DNA from: Solanum dulcamara
Taxonomy: Eukaryota > Streptophyta > Magnoliopsida > Solanales > Solanaceae
Direction of reading: 5' to 3'
Assembly (NCBI RefSeq): GCF_947179165.1
Contig: NC_077237.1
Coordinates: 14,164,235-14,228,234, forward strand
DNA: 64,000 nt
Shown in pieces: positions 48,669-58,979 of this stretch. Each line of letters starts with the position of its first letter. The first letter of the stretch is position 1. Both the position numbers and the translations under genes were made by a program. The notes under the pieces were generated by a model. That model had not been told where the DNA came from and ran no database searches. It saw nothing but the letters and a program-made list of their open reading frames with translations.

Positions 48669-48830
48669 CTTGTTTCCCTTGTTTCTCCTCCCTTGTTCTT
48701 CTCTCTTAAGCCGAGGGTCTTTCGGAAACAGCCGCCTTACCTTTTAAGGTGGGGGTTAGGTTTGCGTACACTCTACCCTCCCCAGACCCCACATGGTGGG
48801 ATTACACTGGGTTTGTTGTTGTTGTTGTTG
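48669..48830 (+). repeat. RTE 3'-end (right arm, mirror copy)
   Basis: This is the inverse of 43205-43366, differing at one base within the box that reads GTACGCAGACC in most copies (here GTACGCAAACC). It shows that the RTE insertion predates the inverted duplication. Confidence 0.85.
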
Positions 48831-49388
48831 TATAGTCGAGAAAGCTTCTTGACACTGTTAGCTGTTGCGATTTATGTTTGTGTATACAGTTTTTAGGATT
48901 TGTCTAGGTTTCAAGGTTGTGGGTAATAAGAAGAATAGCATTAACCAACCTATATAAGGAAAGAGGAACAATGCATGCCAAGAATAACAACCAAATAAAT
49001 TCCAACAAAGAATAATGTACGGACACAAACTTCGTTGTCAAGTACTGATATCGGAGACACATCGAGTTTGTGTGCATCTTACTTCCTGTAATTTTTTTTT
49101 TTTTGGCAGATCTTTTGAAGTATAATTAAAACTTCTCATAATTTATGTGGCAGATCTTTTCCCCCCTTGTTCTGTTACAATACTAATGAATCTGCCAAAA
49201 CTGTTATGTTTTCTCGAGCAAAAGAAATCTGCAAACTGTTCATTCATCTTCCATCTTCTCGTATGCGTATCGTCCTCCCTTGAGGCTTCTCATAGAGAAA
49301 AAACGATCCATTCCTTGGTTTCTTGTTAATAGTGGTTCTGCGCATCAAGTTCTGACTTCTTTCCACCCATTCGAACCAAATATCTGAC

Positions 49389-49897
49389 TTTGTCAGTTTT
49401 GGCACAACCAGATTTTAACAAGGTGTTCGTGGTTGAGGCAGATGCTTCGGGATTAGGGATTGGAGCTGTCCTAATGCAAGGAGGACATCCCATCACTTTT
49501 CTTAGTCAAGGACTTCCCATTCGAGCTCAAACTACATCATATGAGAGGGAGTTGATGGCCATTGTTTTTGCTGTACAAAAGTGCCGTGATTACCTGATGG
49601 GTCAACAATTCATTATACAAAATTATCAACGAAATCTACAATATCTCAGGGCCAACATGCTGTGGCAGAGGAGCAACAAAAATGGGAAACCAAGTTGATG
49701 GGATCTACTTTTGAAATTCAATATGGCCCAGGTTGTGAAAATAAAGCAGTTGATGCCTTGTCCCGCTAATTTCATTTCATTGCTTTTTTTGTTCTATGCA
49801 GTAGTACCTTAGATGATCTTTCCACAGAAATTCGACAGGATGATCAATTTCGTCAATTGACACAAGATTTGCTTCAAGATCCGGCTTCAAGGCCGAA
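49389..49897 (+). mobile_element. Ty3/gypsy chromovirus (Reina-like), RNase H part
   Basis: RNase H is clear: VFVVEADASGLGIGAVLMQG, ITFLSQGLP, YERELMAIVFAVQKCRDYLMG. Then, after a frameshift, FEIQYGPGCENKAVDALSR (about 49710-49768) and DLLQDPASRPNY (to about 49897). The reverse transcriptase that should precede it is missing at the inverted-duplication breakpoint. The element resumes at 54330 after the LINE. Confidence 0.88.
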
Positions 49898-50430
49898 CTA
49901 TGTCTATCCAGTTCCTTGAAGCTGTTGAATCGTGGGAGACAGCAACTGAGATGAAGGAGAATAGTAAAGGTGGGGAAGAACCACCTTCTGAAGAAGTCTC
50001 GCACATACAGCAGTGCAAGACGACGCAAACCATTGAAAATAAATCGCATAACTTGAATCATTCAGAGAAGGACGGAAGAGACCTACAAATACAACAGATT
50101 GTCGAGGCAGATCCAGTGGCAATTCAGAACTCAGCAGATCTTGAAACAGTTGAAACAGAGGCATCAAACTGGGTTAATTCCCACATCCTGGAACTGAGCA
50201 ATACTTACGGAATAGCGTTTGAGGGTTTTGAAAGTGAAACTTTGGCTCTCCTCAAGAGAATTGATGAGAGAAAAGTGGCACTTGACAACAAGGAGATAAG
50301 GAAAGCAAATGTGACACCCAAGAGCAGAGGCAAAGGTAAAAATGAGTTGAAAAACTTACAGTCAAGCCTAAACAAGGAGGTAGAAGCGGTAAGAAGCAGG
50401 GGGAAGGCTCTCAGCTTAACATTTAGATGA
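49898..50430 (+). pseudogene. LINE ORF1 C-terminal remnant
   Basis: This is a 176-residue highly charged frame (acidic first, basic at the end: KSRGKGKNELKNL) without a visible zinc knuckle. Its TGA stop overlaps the ATG of ORF2 in ATGA (50427-50430). ORF1 proteins of plant L1 elements bind element RNA; here only the end is left. Confidence 0.65.
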
Positions 50431-51155
50431 AGATCAAAATTTGTCATGGAATGTAAGAGGTCTTAACAACTTGACTAATAAAGCTCTGGTTAAGACATGT
50501 CTACATAAATGGAAAGCAGATGTGATCTGCCTTCAGGAAACAAAAATTAATAAGAGAGTAGAGGAAATAGCATATCAACTGTGGTCGTCAAGATGGATGG
50601 AATGTGGATATATAGAATCGGAAGGGAGCAAAGGGGGTATACTAATTATGTGAGACCGCAGGGTGTGGAAGGGTTCAGAGGTAAAGGAAGGCAAATTCTC
50701 GATCACTTATAGATTCGAGTCAGTTCTTAATTCTTTTTGCTGGTTCTTTACTGGTGTTTGTGCACCCCACACTAGAAGTGAAAAGCTAGAATGTTGGGAA
50801 GAAGTAGCAGCTATGAAGGCAATGTGTGGCGATCATTGGGTCACGGTCACGGGTGGTAGAAAGAAGTGGATGCAACAGACTCACTAACATAATGCTTGAA
50901 TTCTCAAGTTGGATAGAAGAGCTGGAACTTCATGATCCAGTTCTGAGGGGTGGGAGTTACACTTGGTTTAGGGGAATTAATCACCAAAGTGCTGCTAGGT
51001 TGGACAGATTTTTGTATTCTATGGAATGGAAGGAAAATTTCAAAAGCATCATACAAAGAACTCTACCAAGGGTAGCTTCTGATCACTGTCCTATATTTCT
51101 TGAATGTGGAGACTGGGAACAGAGACAACCCTATTTCAAATTCGAAAATTGGTAG
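50427..51155 (+). pseudogene. LINE ORF2 endonuclease domain
   Basis: The start MKIKI is followed by a one-base loss, after which LSWNVRGLNNLTNKALVK continues in another frame, then VICLQETKI (catalytic E) and later a broken core. The closing TLPRVASDHCPIFLECG holds the conserved SDH. An in-frame stop at about 50651 also breaks it. This is an apurinic-like endonuclease that nicks the target in active elements. Confidence 0.88.
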
Positions 51156-51299
51156 CTCAAGGTGGAGGGATTTAAGGATTTGGTACAGGACTGGTGGAGT
51201 AGCTTTGCTGTTGAAGGGTGCCCTGATTACAGATTAGGGGCCAAGCTCAAAATGCCAAAAGATAAAGTTAAAAGAATAGAGTAAGAAGACTTTTTCCGA

Positions 51300-52950
51300 C
51301 CTAGCCAACAGGAAAAACAATCTCCTGGAGGAACTTTCTGAGCTTGACAAAATTCAAGAGGATAGGCTTCTCTCTGAGGATGAAGCGACAATAAGGGCTA
51401 CAATACTGGTGGAGCTGGAAGTTCTGGCTAAACAGGAAGAAGCTAGCTGGAGGCAGAAGTCTAGAACCCTTTGGCTGAAGCAAGGAGATAAGAACACTAG
51501 ATTTTTCCAAAGAGTGGCTACAGACCACAGGAGATATAATACTATTGACAAAATCATGGTAAGAGGTGAGGAGGTGCAAAAACCCAAAGAAATCAAAGAG
51601 GCAATGATAGAGTTCTATTCCAATTTGTACTCGGAATCTGAACTATGGAGACCTTCCTTTGACCTGGAAGGATGTCCTATAATCTCAGTGGAAGAAAATG
51701 AGTGGCTCCAAAGACCATTTACAGAGGCAGAGGTGATACAGATCATCAAGCAGTGTGATGGAGATAAGGCTCCAGGGCCAGATGGATTTACTATGGACTT
51801 CTTCAAGACATAATGGGATATCCTAAAAGAAGACCTGATGCAGACCATTCAGAATTTCCACCAAAGGAGTATTTTTGAAAAGTCCTTCAATGCCACTTTC
51901 ATAGCATTAATTCCAAAGAAGCCTGGAGCAGTGGAGTTGAAAGACTTCAGACCAATCAGTTTGATAGGAGGGGTATACAAAATCATATCTAAGTTGATAA
52001 CTGAGAGGTTGAAAACAGTTATAGGGAGATTGGTGGATGAGCACCAAATGGCATTTTTGAAAGGAAGACAAATAATGGATGCAGCTTTGTTGGCCAATGA
52101 GTTGGTAGATTCTAAAGTGAAACAAAAGAAAAAGGGTATCTTTTGTAAGCTAGATATTGAGAAGGCCTATGACCATGTTAATTGGAATTTCCTCCTAAAA
52201 ATTCTAAAGGACATGGGATTTGGCAACAGGTGGATTAGCTGGATAAAATTTTGCATTTCAAGTGTGAAATTCTCTCATTATCAATGGAAATACTGAGGGT
52301 TTCTTCCAGCACATAGAGGTCCAGCACAAGGAGACCCTATGTCCCCGTTCCTTTTCCTAATGGCAATGAAAGGACTGAATCATATGATTAAGATAGCAAA
52401 AACTAATGGCTGGATAAAAGGTTTCAGTGCTCAACCAGGCAGGGGAAATGAGCCGGAAATCACTCATCTGTTTTATGCAGATGATGCCCTCATATTCTAC
52501 GAAGCAGAGGTGGTGCAGATTAGACATCTAAGGGCAATTCTAACAATTTTTTAAGTCATTTCAGGTCTTCATGTCAACTGGCTGAAAAGTATGCTATTCC
52601 CTATCAATCAAGTTGATAATTTGCAATGCTTAGCACAAAACTTGGGCTGCCAGATTGGATCACTACCATAAAAATACTTGGGCATGCCATTAGGTGCTAA
52701 GAATATAGAGTTGGAGGTATGGAGTGAGGTGCTAGAAAGATGTGAGAAAAAACTATCAAGGTGGAGGAGCCAGTATTTATCCCTGGGTGGGAGACTGACA
52801 CTTACTAAAGCAGGGCTTGATGGTCTGCCTACATACATGATGAGTCTATTTCCTATTCCTAAAAGCATAGAAAAAAGAATAAATAGATTGAGAAGATCCT
52901 TCCTATGGCACAAGGGAATAAGGAGAAGAAAGGCTACAATTTGGTGAAAT
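51300..52950 (+). pseudogene. LINE ORF2 reverse transcriptase
   Basis: Motifs in order: SRTLWLKQGDKNTRFF, GDKAPGPDGFTMDFFK, FIALIPKKPGA and DFRPISLIGGVYKIISKLI, then LDIEKAYDHVNW, GDPMSPFLFLMAM and the catalytic FYADDALIF (about 52471). The thumb region MPLGAKNIELEVWSEVLERCEKKLS follows. Stops at 51811, 52294, 52552 and 52668 divide the domain. Confidence 0.92.
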
Positions 52951-53399
52951 GGGATATTCTTACCCTTATCAGAGAACAAGGGGGTCTTGGACTGAAGAAT
53001 CTCAGCAAACAGAACAATTGTCTCCTACAAAAGTGGTTATGAAGATTTTGCACAGATGATTGGGTCTTATGGAGAAGGTACATAGCAGGAAAGTATGGCT
53101 TACTTAGCCACTAGATAACTGAAGAAGTCACAAGCACATTGGTTGTAGTGTCTGGAAAACAATCAGGAGACTTTGGCCTTACTTTATTAACAATATCTAC
53201 ATTGATGTTGGTAATGGTCTGAAAACTGCTTTCTGGAATGAAGTTTGGGTAGGGGAGAACAGCTTGACAAACTTATTCCCCCAATTATACCTGTGAGATA
53301 ATGATACTATCTCACAGGTATGGAGCCAACAAGGCTGGAACTTACTTTTCAGGAGAGCACTGATGACTGGGAAATTGAACAAGTAGCAGGTTTCCTGGG

Positions 53400-54214
53400 A
53401 ACTTTAAACACTTCTCCTGGTATTTCCATGAGTCTCTGGAAACTACACAGCAAAGGCCAGTGCACAGTCAAGTCATGCTACTGGAACATCAATTCCAACC
53501 AGATAGCAACAGACATAGGGCCTTGGAAGGCAATCTAGAAAGCCAGAAGTCCACCAAAAGTGACTTGTTTCACATGGCTAGTGTGCAGGAAAGCCTGCAT
53601 CACCCATGAGACACTGCAGAAAAGAGGATGGCAAATATGTTCTAGATGTTTTATGTGTGAGCAGGAAGCAGAAGTAAATAGTCATTTGTTTATGCATTGC
53701 AATACTGACACAAGCCTTTTTTTTTTTTTTTTTTTTTTTACGGGAACAGACCCTACACGAGGCTCCCACCTCTCGTGCACAGCCAGGGGTTGAGCCGCAC
53801 ACCCCCAAGCCTTATTATACATAAAACAGAAAAATACACGGAGGGGGACATAAACCTAACCTCCAATCCTATGGTGGTTCATAAGTCGGTCATCCTACTA
53901 AGGGGGACACAAGCCTATGGAACAGTTTCTTGTGCACTTTATGAGTTAGCTGGGTGATGCCCAAGACAACCTTGGAGTTGATGAATCAATGGTCAGGAAT
54001 TGGCAAAAGAGGAAAAGAAGAAGATTGGTGGAAGACAATACCAGCTTGTATATGGTGGACATTATGGAGAGAAAGGAATGATAGGTGCTTTGAAGATCAG
54101 AGAGTCAATATACAGAAGATTAAGATGAAGTGCATAAGCATGCTATTTTTTTGGTGTAAACAAGAGTTGGTAGGGGAGACAGTAGATTTAGTAGATTTCA
54201 TCAGAAACTTGTAA
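53400..54214 (+). pseudogene. LINE zinc-binding (zf-RVT) and C-terminal region
   Basis: SPPKVTCFTWLVCRKACITHETLQKRGW, then CSRCFMCEQEAEVNSHLFMHC, form the zinc-finger-like region common at the C-terminus of plant LINE ORF2. A 188-bp insertion (53718-53905) splits the domain. The frame continues after it with LWNSFLCTL and ends in a 86-codon stretch, IWWTLWRERNDRCFE, stopping at 54214. Confidence 0.88.
53718..53905 (-). repeat. poly(A) retroposon insertion in the LINE
   Basis: An 11-bp duplication GACACAAGCCT (53707-53717 and 53906-53916) brackets an insert that, on the minus strand, ends in about 22 A residues. The body contains GCTTGGGGGTGTGCGGCTC and GTGGGAGCCTCGTGTAGGG. I see no convincing Pol III boxes, so it could be a SINE or a short LINE tail. 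Removing it rejoins the LINE frame exactly. Confidence 0.85.
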
Positions 54215-54329
54215 AAGTACCCAAATAGGGGTGTGCCCACCACTCTGTGGGTTGTAAGTTTCCAATTCATCATTCATTGAATGATGAATTTTTCGTGTGA
54301 ATACAAAATTACCCTTATCTCAAAAAAAA

Positions 54330-55669
54330 ATGGTTGCCTATTTTTCAAAAGTCAGCTATTGATTCACCGTTCATCATTACACATTCCCATGCTCCTTGGG
54401 GAATTTCACTCCACACCTATAGGTGTACACTCAGGCTTTTTCCAGGCATACAAGCGCATTTCACAAGAGTTGTATTGGAGTGGAATCAAAAGGGATGTTA
54501 AAAACTTTGTGGCTAGTTGTGATGATTGCAAGTAGAACAAGTGTGAAGCCCTTAGTCCCACTGGCTTGCTGCAGCCATTACCTCTTCCTACTCTAGTTGG
54601 AATGATATTGCTATGGATTTCATCAGCGGGTTACCAAAAGCAATGGACATGATACTATACTTGTTGTGGCGGATCGTTTCACTAAATATAGTCATTTTCT
54701 CCTCTTATCTAATTCATACACAGCAAAGAGAGTTGTTGAGCTATTTGTTCATGAGGTTGCATGTTACATTGTTTCCCCAAATCAATTGTGTCTGATCGAG
54801 ATCGGGTTTTGTCAGCCAATTTTGGCAAAAATTATTCAAGTTGTCTGGTAATAGCCTCAAATTGAGCTCAAGTTATCACCCTCAAACAAATGGTCAAACT
54901 GAGGTTGTCAACTGCTCTTAGGAGACTTATTTACGTTGTTTTGCAAGGGCACATCCAAAACTATGGCCAAGATGGATTCCTTGGGCTGAATTTTGGTCCA
55001 GTACCACTTACCATGGTTCCACCAAGATGACCCTTTTTAGATCTTTATATGGGAGAGATCCTCCTCTTTGTTGCAGTTCACTGATGTAATTTCTGTTGTT
55101 GAAGAGGTCAACCAGCAGCTTATGGCTCGCAACACTATTTTAGATGAACTCAAAGCTGATCTGACTCATGCTCAAGCTATGCTGATGCCAAGCGTCGTGA
55201 AGTTGTGTTTCAGCTTGGTGCTTTGGTTTACCTTCACGTGCAACCTTTCAAACTTTGCTCACTTTGCTAAAAAGGTTAATCAGAAGTTAAGTCCTCGTTA
55301 CTATGGGTCATATACTATCTTCAATAAAATTGGTGAAGTTGCTCATTGCCTTGATTTACCCCCTCATTCACGGTTGCATCCCACATTTCATGTTTCTAGG
55401 CTAAAGCGTGCAGTAAAGGATTCTACTCTACTTCATGAGCTTCCTCCTTTCTTATCTGAAGAACTTGAAATGCAAGTGCAACCTGAAGGTATAGTAGACT
55501 GCCTTACACTCTTGAATAGATCCAAGAGATGTTTATTAAGTGGAAGGACTTGGGAATCCTATGAAGTCATTGATGCACAGTTTCCTCATTTTCACCTTGA
55601 GGACAAGGTGAAACTCAATGGGGCGGGTATTGTTAGACCTGTTGTTACTAGAGCCTATAAGCACAGGAA
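54330..55669 (+). mobile_element. Ty3/gypsy chromovirus (Reina-like), integrase and chromodomain
   Basis: The zinc-binding domain GEFHSTPIGVHSGFFQAYKR, then LYWSGIKRDVKNFVASCDDC, is followed by integrase core pieces (DFISGLPKAMD, VVADRFTKYSHFLLL, SDRDRV, then SSYHPQTNGQTEVV in another frame). The 207-residue frame 55068-55691 holds KLSPRYYGSYTIFNKIGEVAHCLDLP, HPTFHVSRLKR and a chromodomain ending WESYEVIDAQFPHFHLEDKV, as in Reina chromoviruses. It is broken by several frameshifts. Confidence 0.88.
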
Positions 55670-56699
55670 CAAAGGCAGATCCGGGATTTGAAGTCTCTGG
55701 GTGCCGCAATGGGTCCACCGTCCGCTGTCGACGGAGAAAGCAACAATAGCGGCACGAGGCTGAGGCGACTGGCGAGTGAAGTTGATATTTGGAGAATCCG
55801 GCTCCTCTCCATGTCTTATTCATATATCAATGATGCAAATTTTTAAGTAATCAAGTGTCTTAATCATGATTAAAGGATATATACTATCATTTAAATCTAT
55901 CTAGTTTTAGCCATAAAATAAGTCATATCACAATTTTTTAGCACCATTATTTAAATTGTTTTAGTTATCTATAATTTTTCCATTCACAAAAAATATTTCT
56001 TCACAGACAAATTTCTTCCAATTCAAAATCAGCATTTAAATAAGATATTATACGAAGAAAAAATATTGTATTTAGATATTAAATAAAAAGTATTAAAAAT
56101 TACTTTGCCATAAAATACAAAGAAAAATAATATAATTTTGTATTAGGCAATTTTTTCAAAAAGAGACAAATTTTTAAAAAAAAAAACGTCTATAGATCTT
56201 GATCGTGACTCAAATTGTAAAACTATTGTTCTTCATTATATATGAAGAATTTAATGCTATTTAACTGAAGTAGTTTCATTTGTTCTCAAAATTTTGAAAA
56301 ATGGATATTTTCTTACCAAAGTTGAAAAAATTAAATCCCAAAATCTCTTCTTTTAGTCATGGTTAATTAGTAAACTTCTTTGATTAAGAAAACTAATTAA
56401 TATAGACCTTTAATATTTAAGTAACATATGTGTCACACATTTAAATAGAAATTTACAAAAAATGGATAGAAGAGAAATGGAGAAGAGCCAAATCCATATT
56501 TGGAAAAAAAAGGAGAGAACAAAACTTTTATAAATTTTTATCTTTAAGCAAATATTAACTAATAAGAAATAAAAGAAAAGCAAAGACTAATAAATTAATT
56601 TAGTCAAAAATAATTATTTATTATTACTTAATAAAAGTCAGTTACAATTAGAAACAAACAAAAAACAAGAAAAGATTTGTGCCGAGTGATGTTGCTGTC

Positions 56700-56789
56700 A
56701 AATCTTTTTTTAAAAACCGCCAATAGGATTCGATCCCACGACCTCGCATAGAATATATATGACCCTTTGCCACTTGCACTAGAGACTAT
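56700..56789 (-). repeat. tRNA-like SINE relic
   Basis: The minus strand reads CTCTAGTGCAAGTGGCAAAG (A-box-like) and then GTCGTGGGATCGAATCCTATTGG (B-box-like), with spacing fitting a Pol III promoter. It is too degraded for a family name. Confidence 0.5.
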
Positions 56790-57170
56790 GAGCCCATTTG
56801 GATTGGCTTTAAGTTGGTCAAAACCAACTTAAAGCCCCTTTTTAGCTTTTGGACGTGTTTGCCTAATGCTGACTTTAAGCCATAAAGTTCTTAAAGTCAG
56901 TCAGAAATGAAAAGTTAGGATTTCTAACTTTTTTTTCCAAAGTGCTTAAAGTCATTTTCTTTGACCATGGAAATTACTTTTATATCCTTTATATTTTAAC
57001 TAAATTCTCAAACTACCTTTTTTTATTCTTTTAACCCTAAAATTCACATCATAACCACTTTTATCCAAACACTCAACTGCTTATTTATAAAAATAACTTT
57101 CAGCACTTCAAAGTTCTAAAAGCACTTTATACATAAAAGTTACTTTTTTTAAGCCTATCCAAACGGGCTC
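56790..57170. repeat. Tourist-like MITE
   Basis: Ends are GAGCCCATTTGGATTGGC and the inverse of GAGCCCGTTTGGATAGGC, flanked by TAT on both sides (56787-56789 and 57171-57173). The interior is similar to 44550-44925 in reverse orientation. It lies inside the larger terminal-inverted-repeat element. Confidence 0.8.
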
Positions 57171-57335
57171 TATGTTGGTTCCCTAGGTGGCAAGTTTATT
57201 ATTTATATATGTCGAATATATATATACCTATATATACATAGAGATTCCGTCGAAGTCCATGGGTGGCGTGGCACCCCCACGGACCTTAATAGGTCCGCCC
57301 CTGGCGCAGGAAGACGGGTGAAAATAAGGCTTAAA

Positions 57336-57598
57336 TGTAACTGTTTTATTTATTAATTATTATGTGTACGTATTTCTAGTGGTTACCTAGCAGTTAACTA
57401 GCAATTTAGGCAATTATAATAAAGGAAGACAGTCAGTTTTTTCTGTAGGATTTTCTCTGGCAGATTTGGAGGCTAACGTTCCTCGAAATACCTTGATTTT
57501 GTTAGAAGTATTCTCTATTTGCTATTGTAAAACTCATTCTATTGTTGGTGGCAGTAAATAATAGTTGAAGTGTTATTCCTATTTCTAGGTTCCTAACA
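57336..57598 (+). repeat. probable 3' LTR of the Reina-like gypsy element
   Basis: It starts TGTAACTG shortly after the end of the gypsy frame and ends TTCCTAACA. Its length of about 263 bp suits Reina chromoviruses, which have short LTRs. No partner LTR is in the window because the 5' half of the element is lost at the inverted-duplication breakpoint. Confidence 0.5.
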
Positions 57599-57750
57599 CA
57601 ATATCACAACTTTTTGGCACCATTTTGAGAGGGGAGACACTATCTTTGCAATACGTAATGGGAAACATTTTATAACCAGAAACAAGGGTAGCTGAAGATA
57701 AAATGTAAAAAGATTAAACTATCACCCATCATTTAACAATGGTTATACCT

Positions 57751-57856
57751 AAAGGGCAGCCCGATGCCCTAAAGCTCCCGCTATGCGCAGGATCCGGGAA
57801 AGGGCCTGACCACAAGGGTCTATTGTACGTAGTCTTATCTTGCATTAGAAAACTAA
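57751..57856 (-). repeat. Au-type SINE, 5'-truncated
   Basis: The sequence AAGGGCAGCCCGATGC, CTCCCGCTATGCGCAGG, CCACAAGGGTCTATTGTACG and CTTATCTTGCATT resembles the 3' half of Au SINEs, read on the minus strand. A perfect 17-bp duplication TAACAATGGTTATACCT flanks it (57734-57750 and 57857-57873). The family name is from memory. Confidence 0.8.
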
Positions 57857-57885
57857 TAACAATGGTTATACCTACACGACTATTT

Positions 57886-58060
57886 ATCAAAAATGATTAT
57901 ACTTGAGATTCTTTACCAAAAAAGGATTATACTTGGAATTCTTTATCAGAAAATGGTTATTTATCAGAAAATGATTATACTTGAGATTCTTTATCAAAAA
58001 ATGACTATGCTGAAGAATTTTTATCAAGAAATGATTATACTTATGATTCTAGAGCAGTGG
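57886..58060 (+). repeat. tandem array, about 35-bp unit
   Basis: About five imperfect units of AAAATGATTATACTTGAGATTCTTTATC follow the SINE directly. One unit is shortened. A 63-codon frame runs through it (repeats of MIILEILYQK) but only because the unit has no stop. Confidence 0.8.
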
Positions 58061-58979
58061 CTCATCTTCTTTCTTAGCCACTAACTAACAATTAGAAAAC
58101 TAGTAACAATGATTACATTAGTTAGTTTTGTGGCCCAAGGTTTACATAGAGTGTCAATTACTATGATAAGCCTATAAGAATTGCTAGTTTAGATGATTTC
58201 CATTATTCGAAATGAATGCAGTGTTCTAAGCTAATTACTCCATTCAGAGTCGTACTGTTTAATTTCTCAATGCAGATTTAGCTATTAGCCAAAGATAAAC
58301 ATATCCAAGAAAGAGAAAAGAAAAATTACTAGACACCATGTTTATAGCAAATTCACAAACTACAAGCAGCAGTGTTTAGGTCCATCTGAAGGAGTGTGTT
58401 AAAAATTAACACCACACCCAGTGTAGTCTCATATAGTGGGGTCAGGTAAAAGTTAACAATAAGATAAATTTGGTCAATACTCTTAGTTACCTCATTTAGA
58501 TAAAATTCCATCCTTGCAATTCACATAGTAACTGTGACAAATTTGGGTACATTTTCAAATGTCGGCAGAGGGAACACAGAGTGAATAATGTTGTAGAAAT
58601 CTCATGAAAAATGTACTCTAGGTTGGACAAGCTTATTGAACAAAAGTCAACTAATTAAATAAATTGACATTAACAACATTGAGAATATTAGATTAAGTTA
58701 TTTATTTTCTCCTTTAACTTGAGTAAACTTTATCACCTTAAGTTACTACAACTTGAACTGACAAACTTAAAAAATCTAAAGATGTAGATAAAACCCAGCC
58801 TGATAAATAAAATAGAAATTAAAGGTTATAACAAAAGATTTGTCTTTGAAGAAGGGGGGAGGATATTGCTAGTTTGACAACATATATAATAATTCAAACT
58901 AATACAAAGAGGTTAACAAAGATACTAACAGACTAAATTCTCGCACAAAGGAGATCAAAAGCTAAAAACATTCATTAAA

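Larger units (their letters stand above)
46540..49388 (-). repeat. right arm of the large inverted duplication
   Basis: This is the inverse of 42647-45495. Its inner end breaks in the middle of a foldback element, and its outer end abuts a truncated gypsy reading frame at 49389. At two of the three noticed mismatches, other copies (61.2 kb, or other RTE tails) agree with the left arm, so the right arm carries the newer state. Confidence 0.95.
49898..54329 (+). mobile_element. L1-type LINE inserted in the gypsy element
   Basis: The order is ORF1 C-terminal part, endonuclease, reverse transcriptase, zinc finger, tail region and poly(A) (54321-54329). It is several kilobases shorter than full plant L1 elements in the ORF1 region, so it is 5'-truncated. 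It splits the gypsy frame between the RNase H tail and the integrase zinc-binding domain. No target duplication is evident. Frameshifts and stops have inactivated it. Confidence 0.9.
55670..57303. mobile_element. terminal-inverted-repeat element inserted in the gypsy 3' end
   Basis: The ends are CAAAGGCAGATCCGGG and the inverse of CAGGGGCGGACCTATTAAGG, imperfect inverted repeats. Flanks GCACAGGAA (55661-55669) and GCGCAGGAA (57304-57312) are an 8-9-bp duplication with one mismatch, fitting hAT (8) or Mutator (9). Excising it rejoins the gypsy frame (RAYKHR to KTGENKA and a stop). There is no transposase. It contains a SINE-like relic and a MITE. A split family member lies at 12736-20117. Confidence 0.8.

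Noticed and set aside
57886..58060. CRISPR-like repeat-spacer pattern
   Set aside because: Units are directly adjacent and imperfect, without unique spacers, in a plant genome. It is an ordinary tandem repeat.
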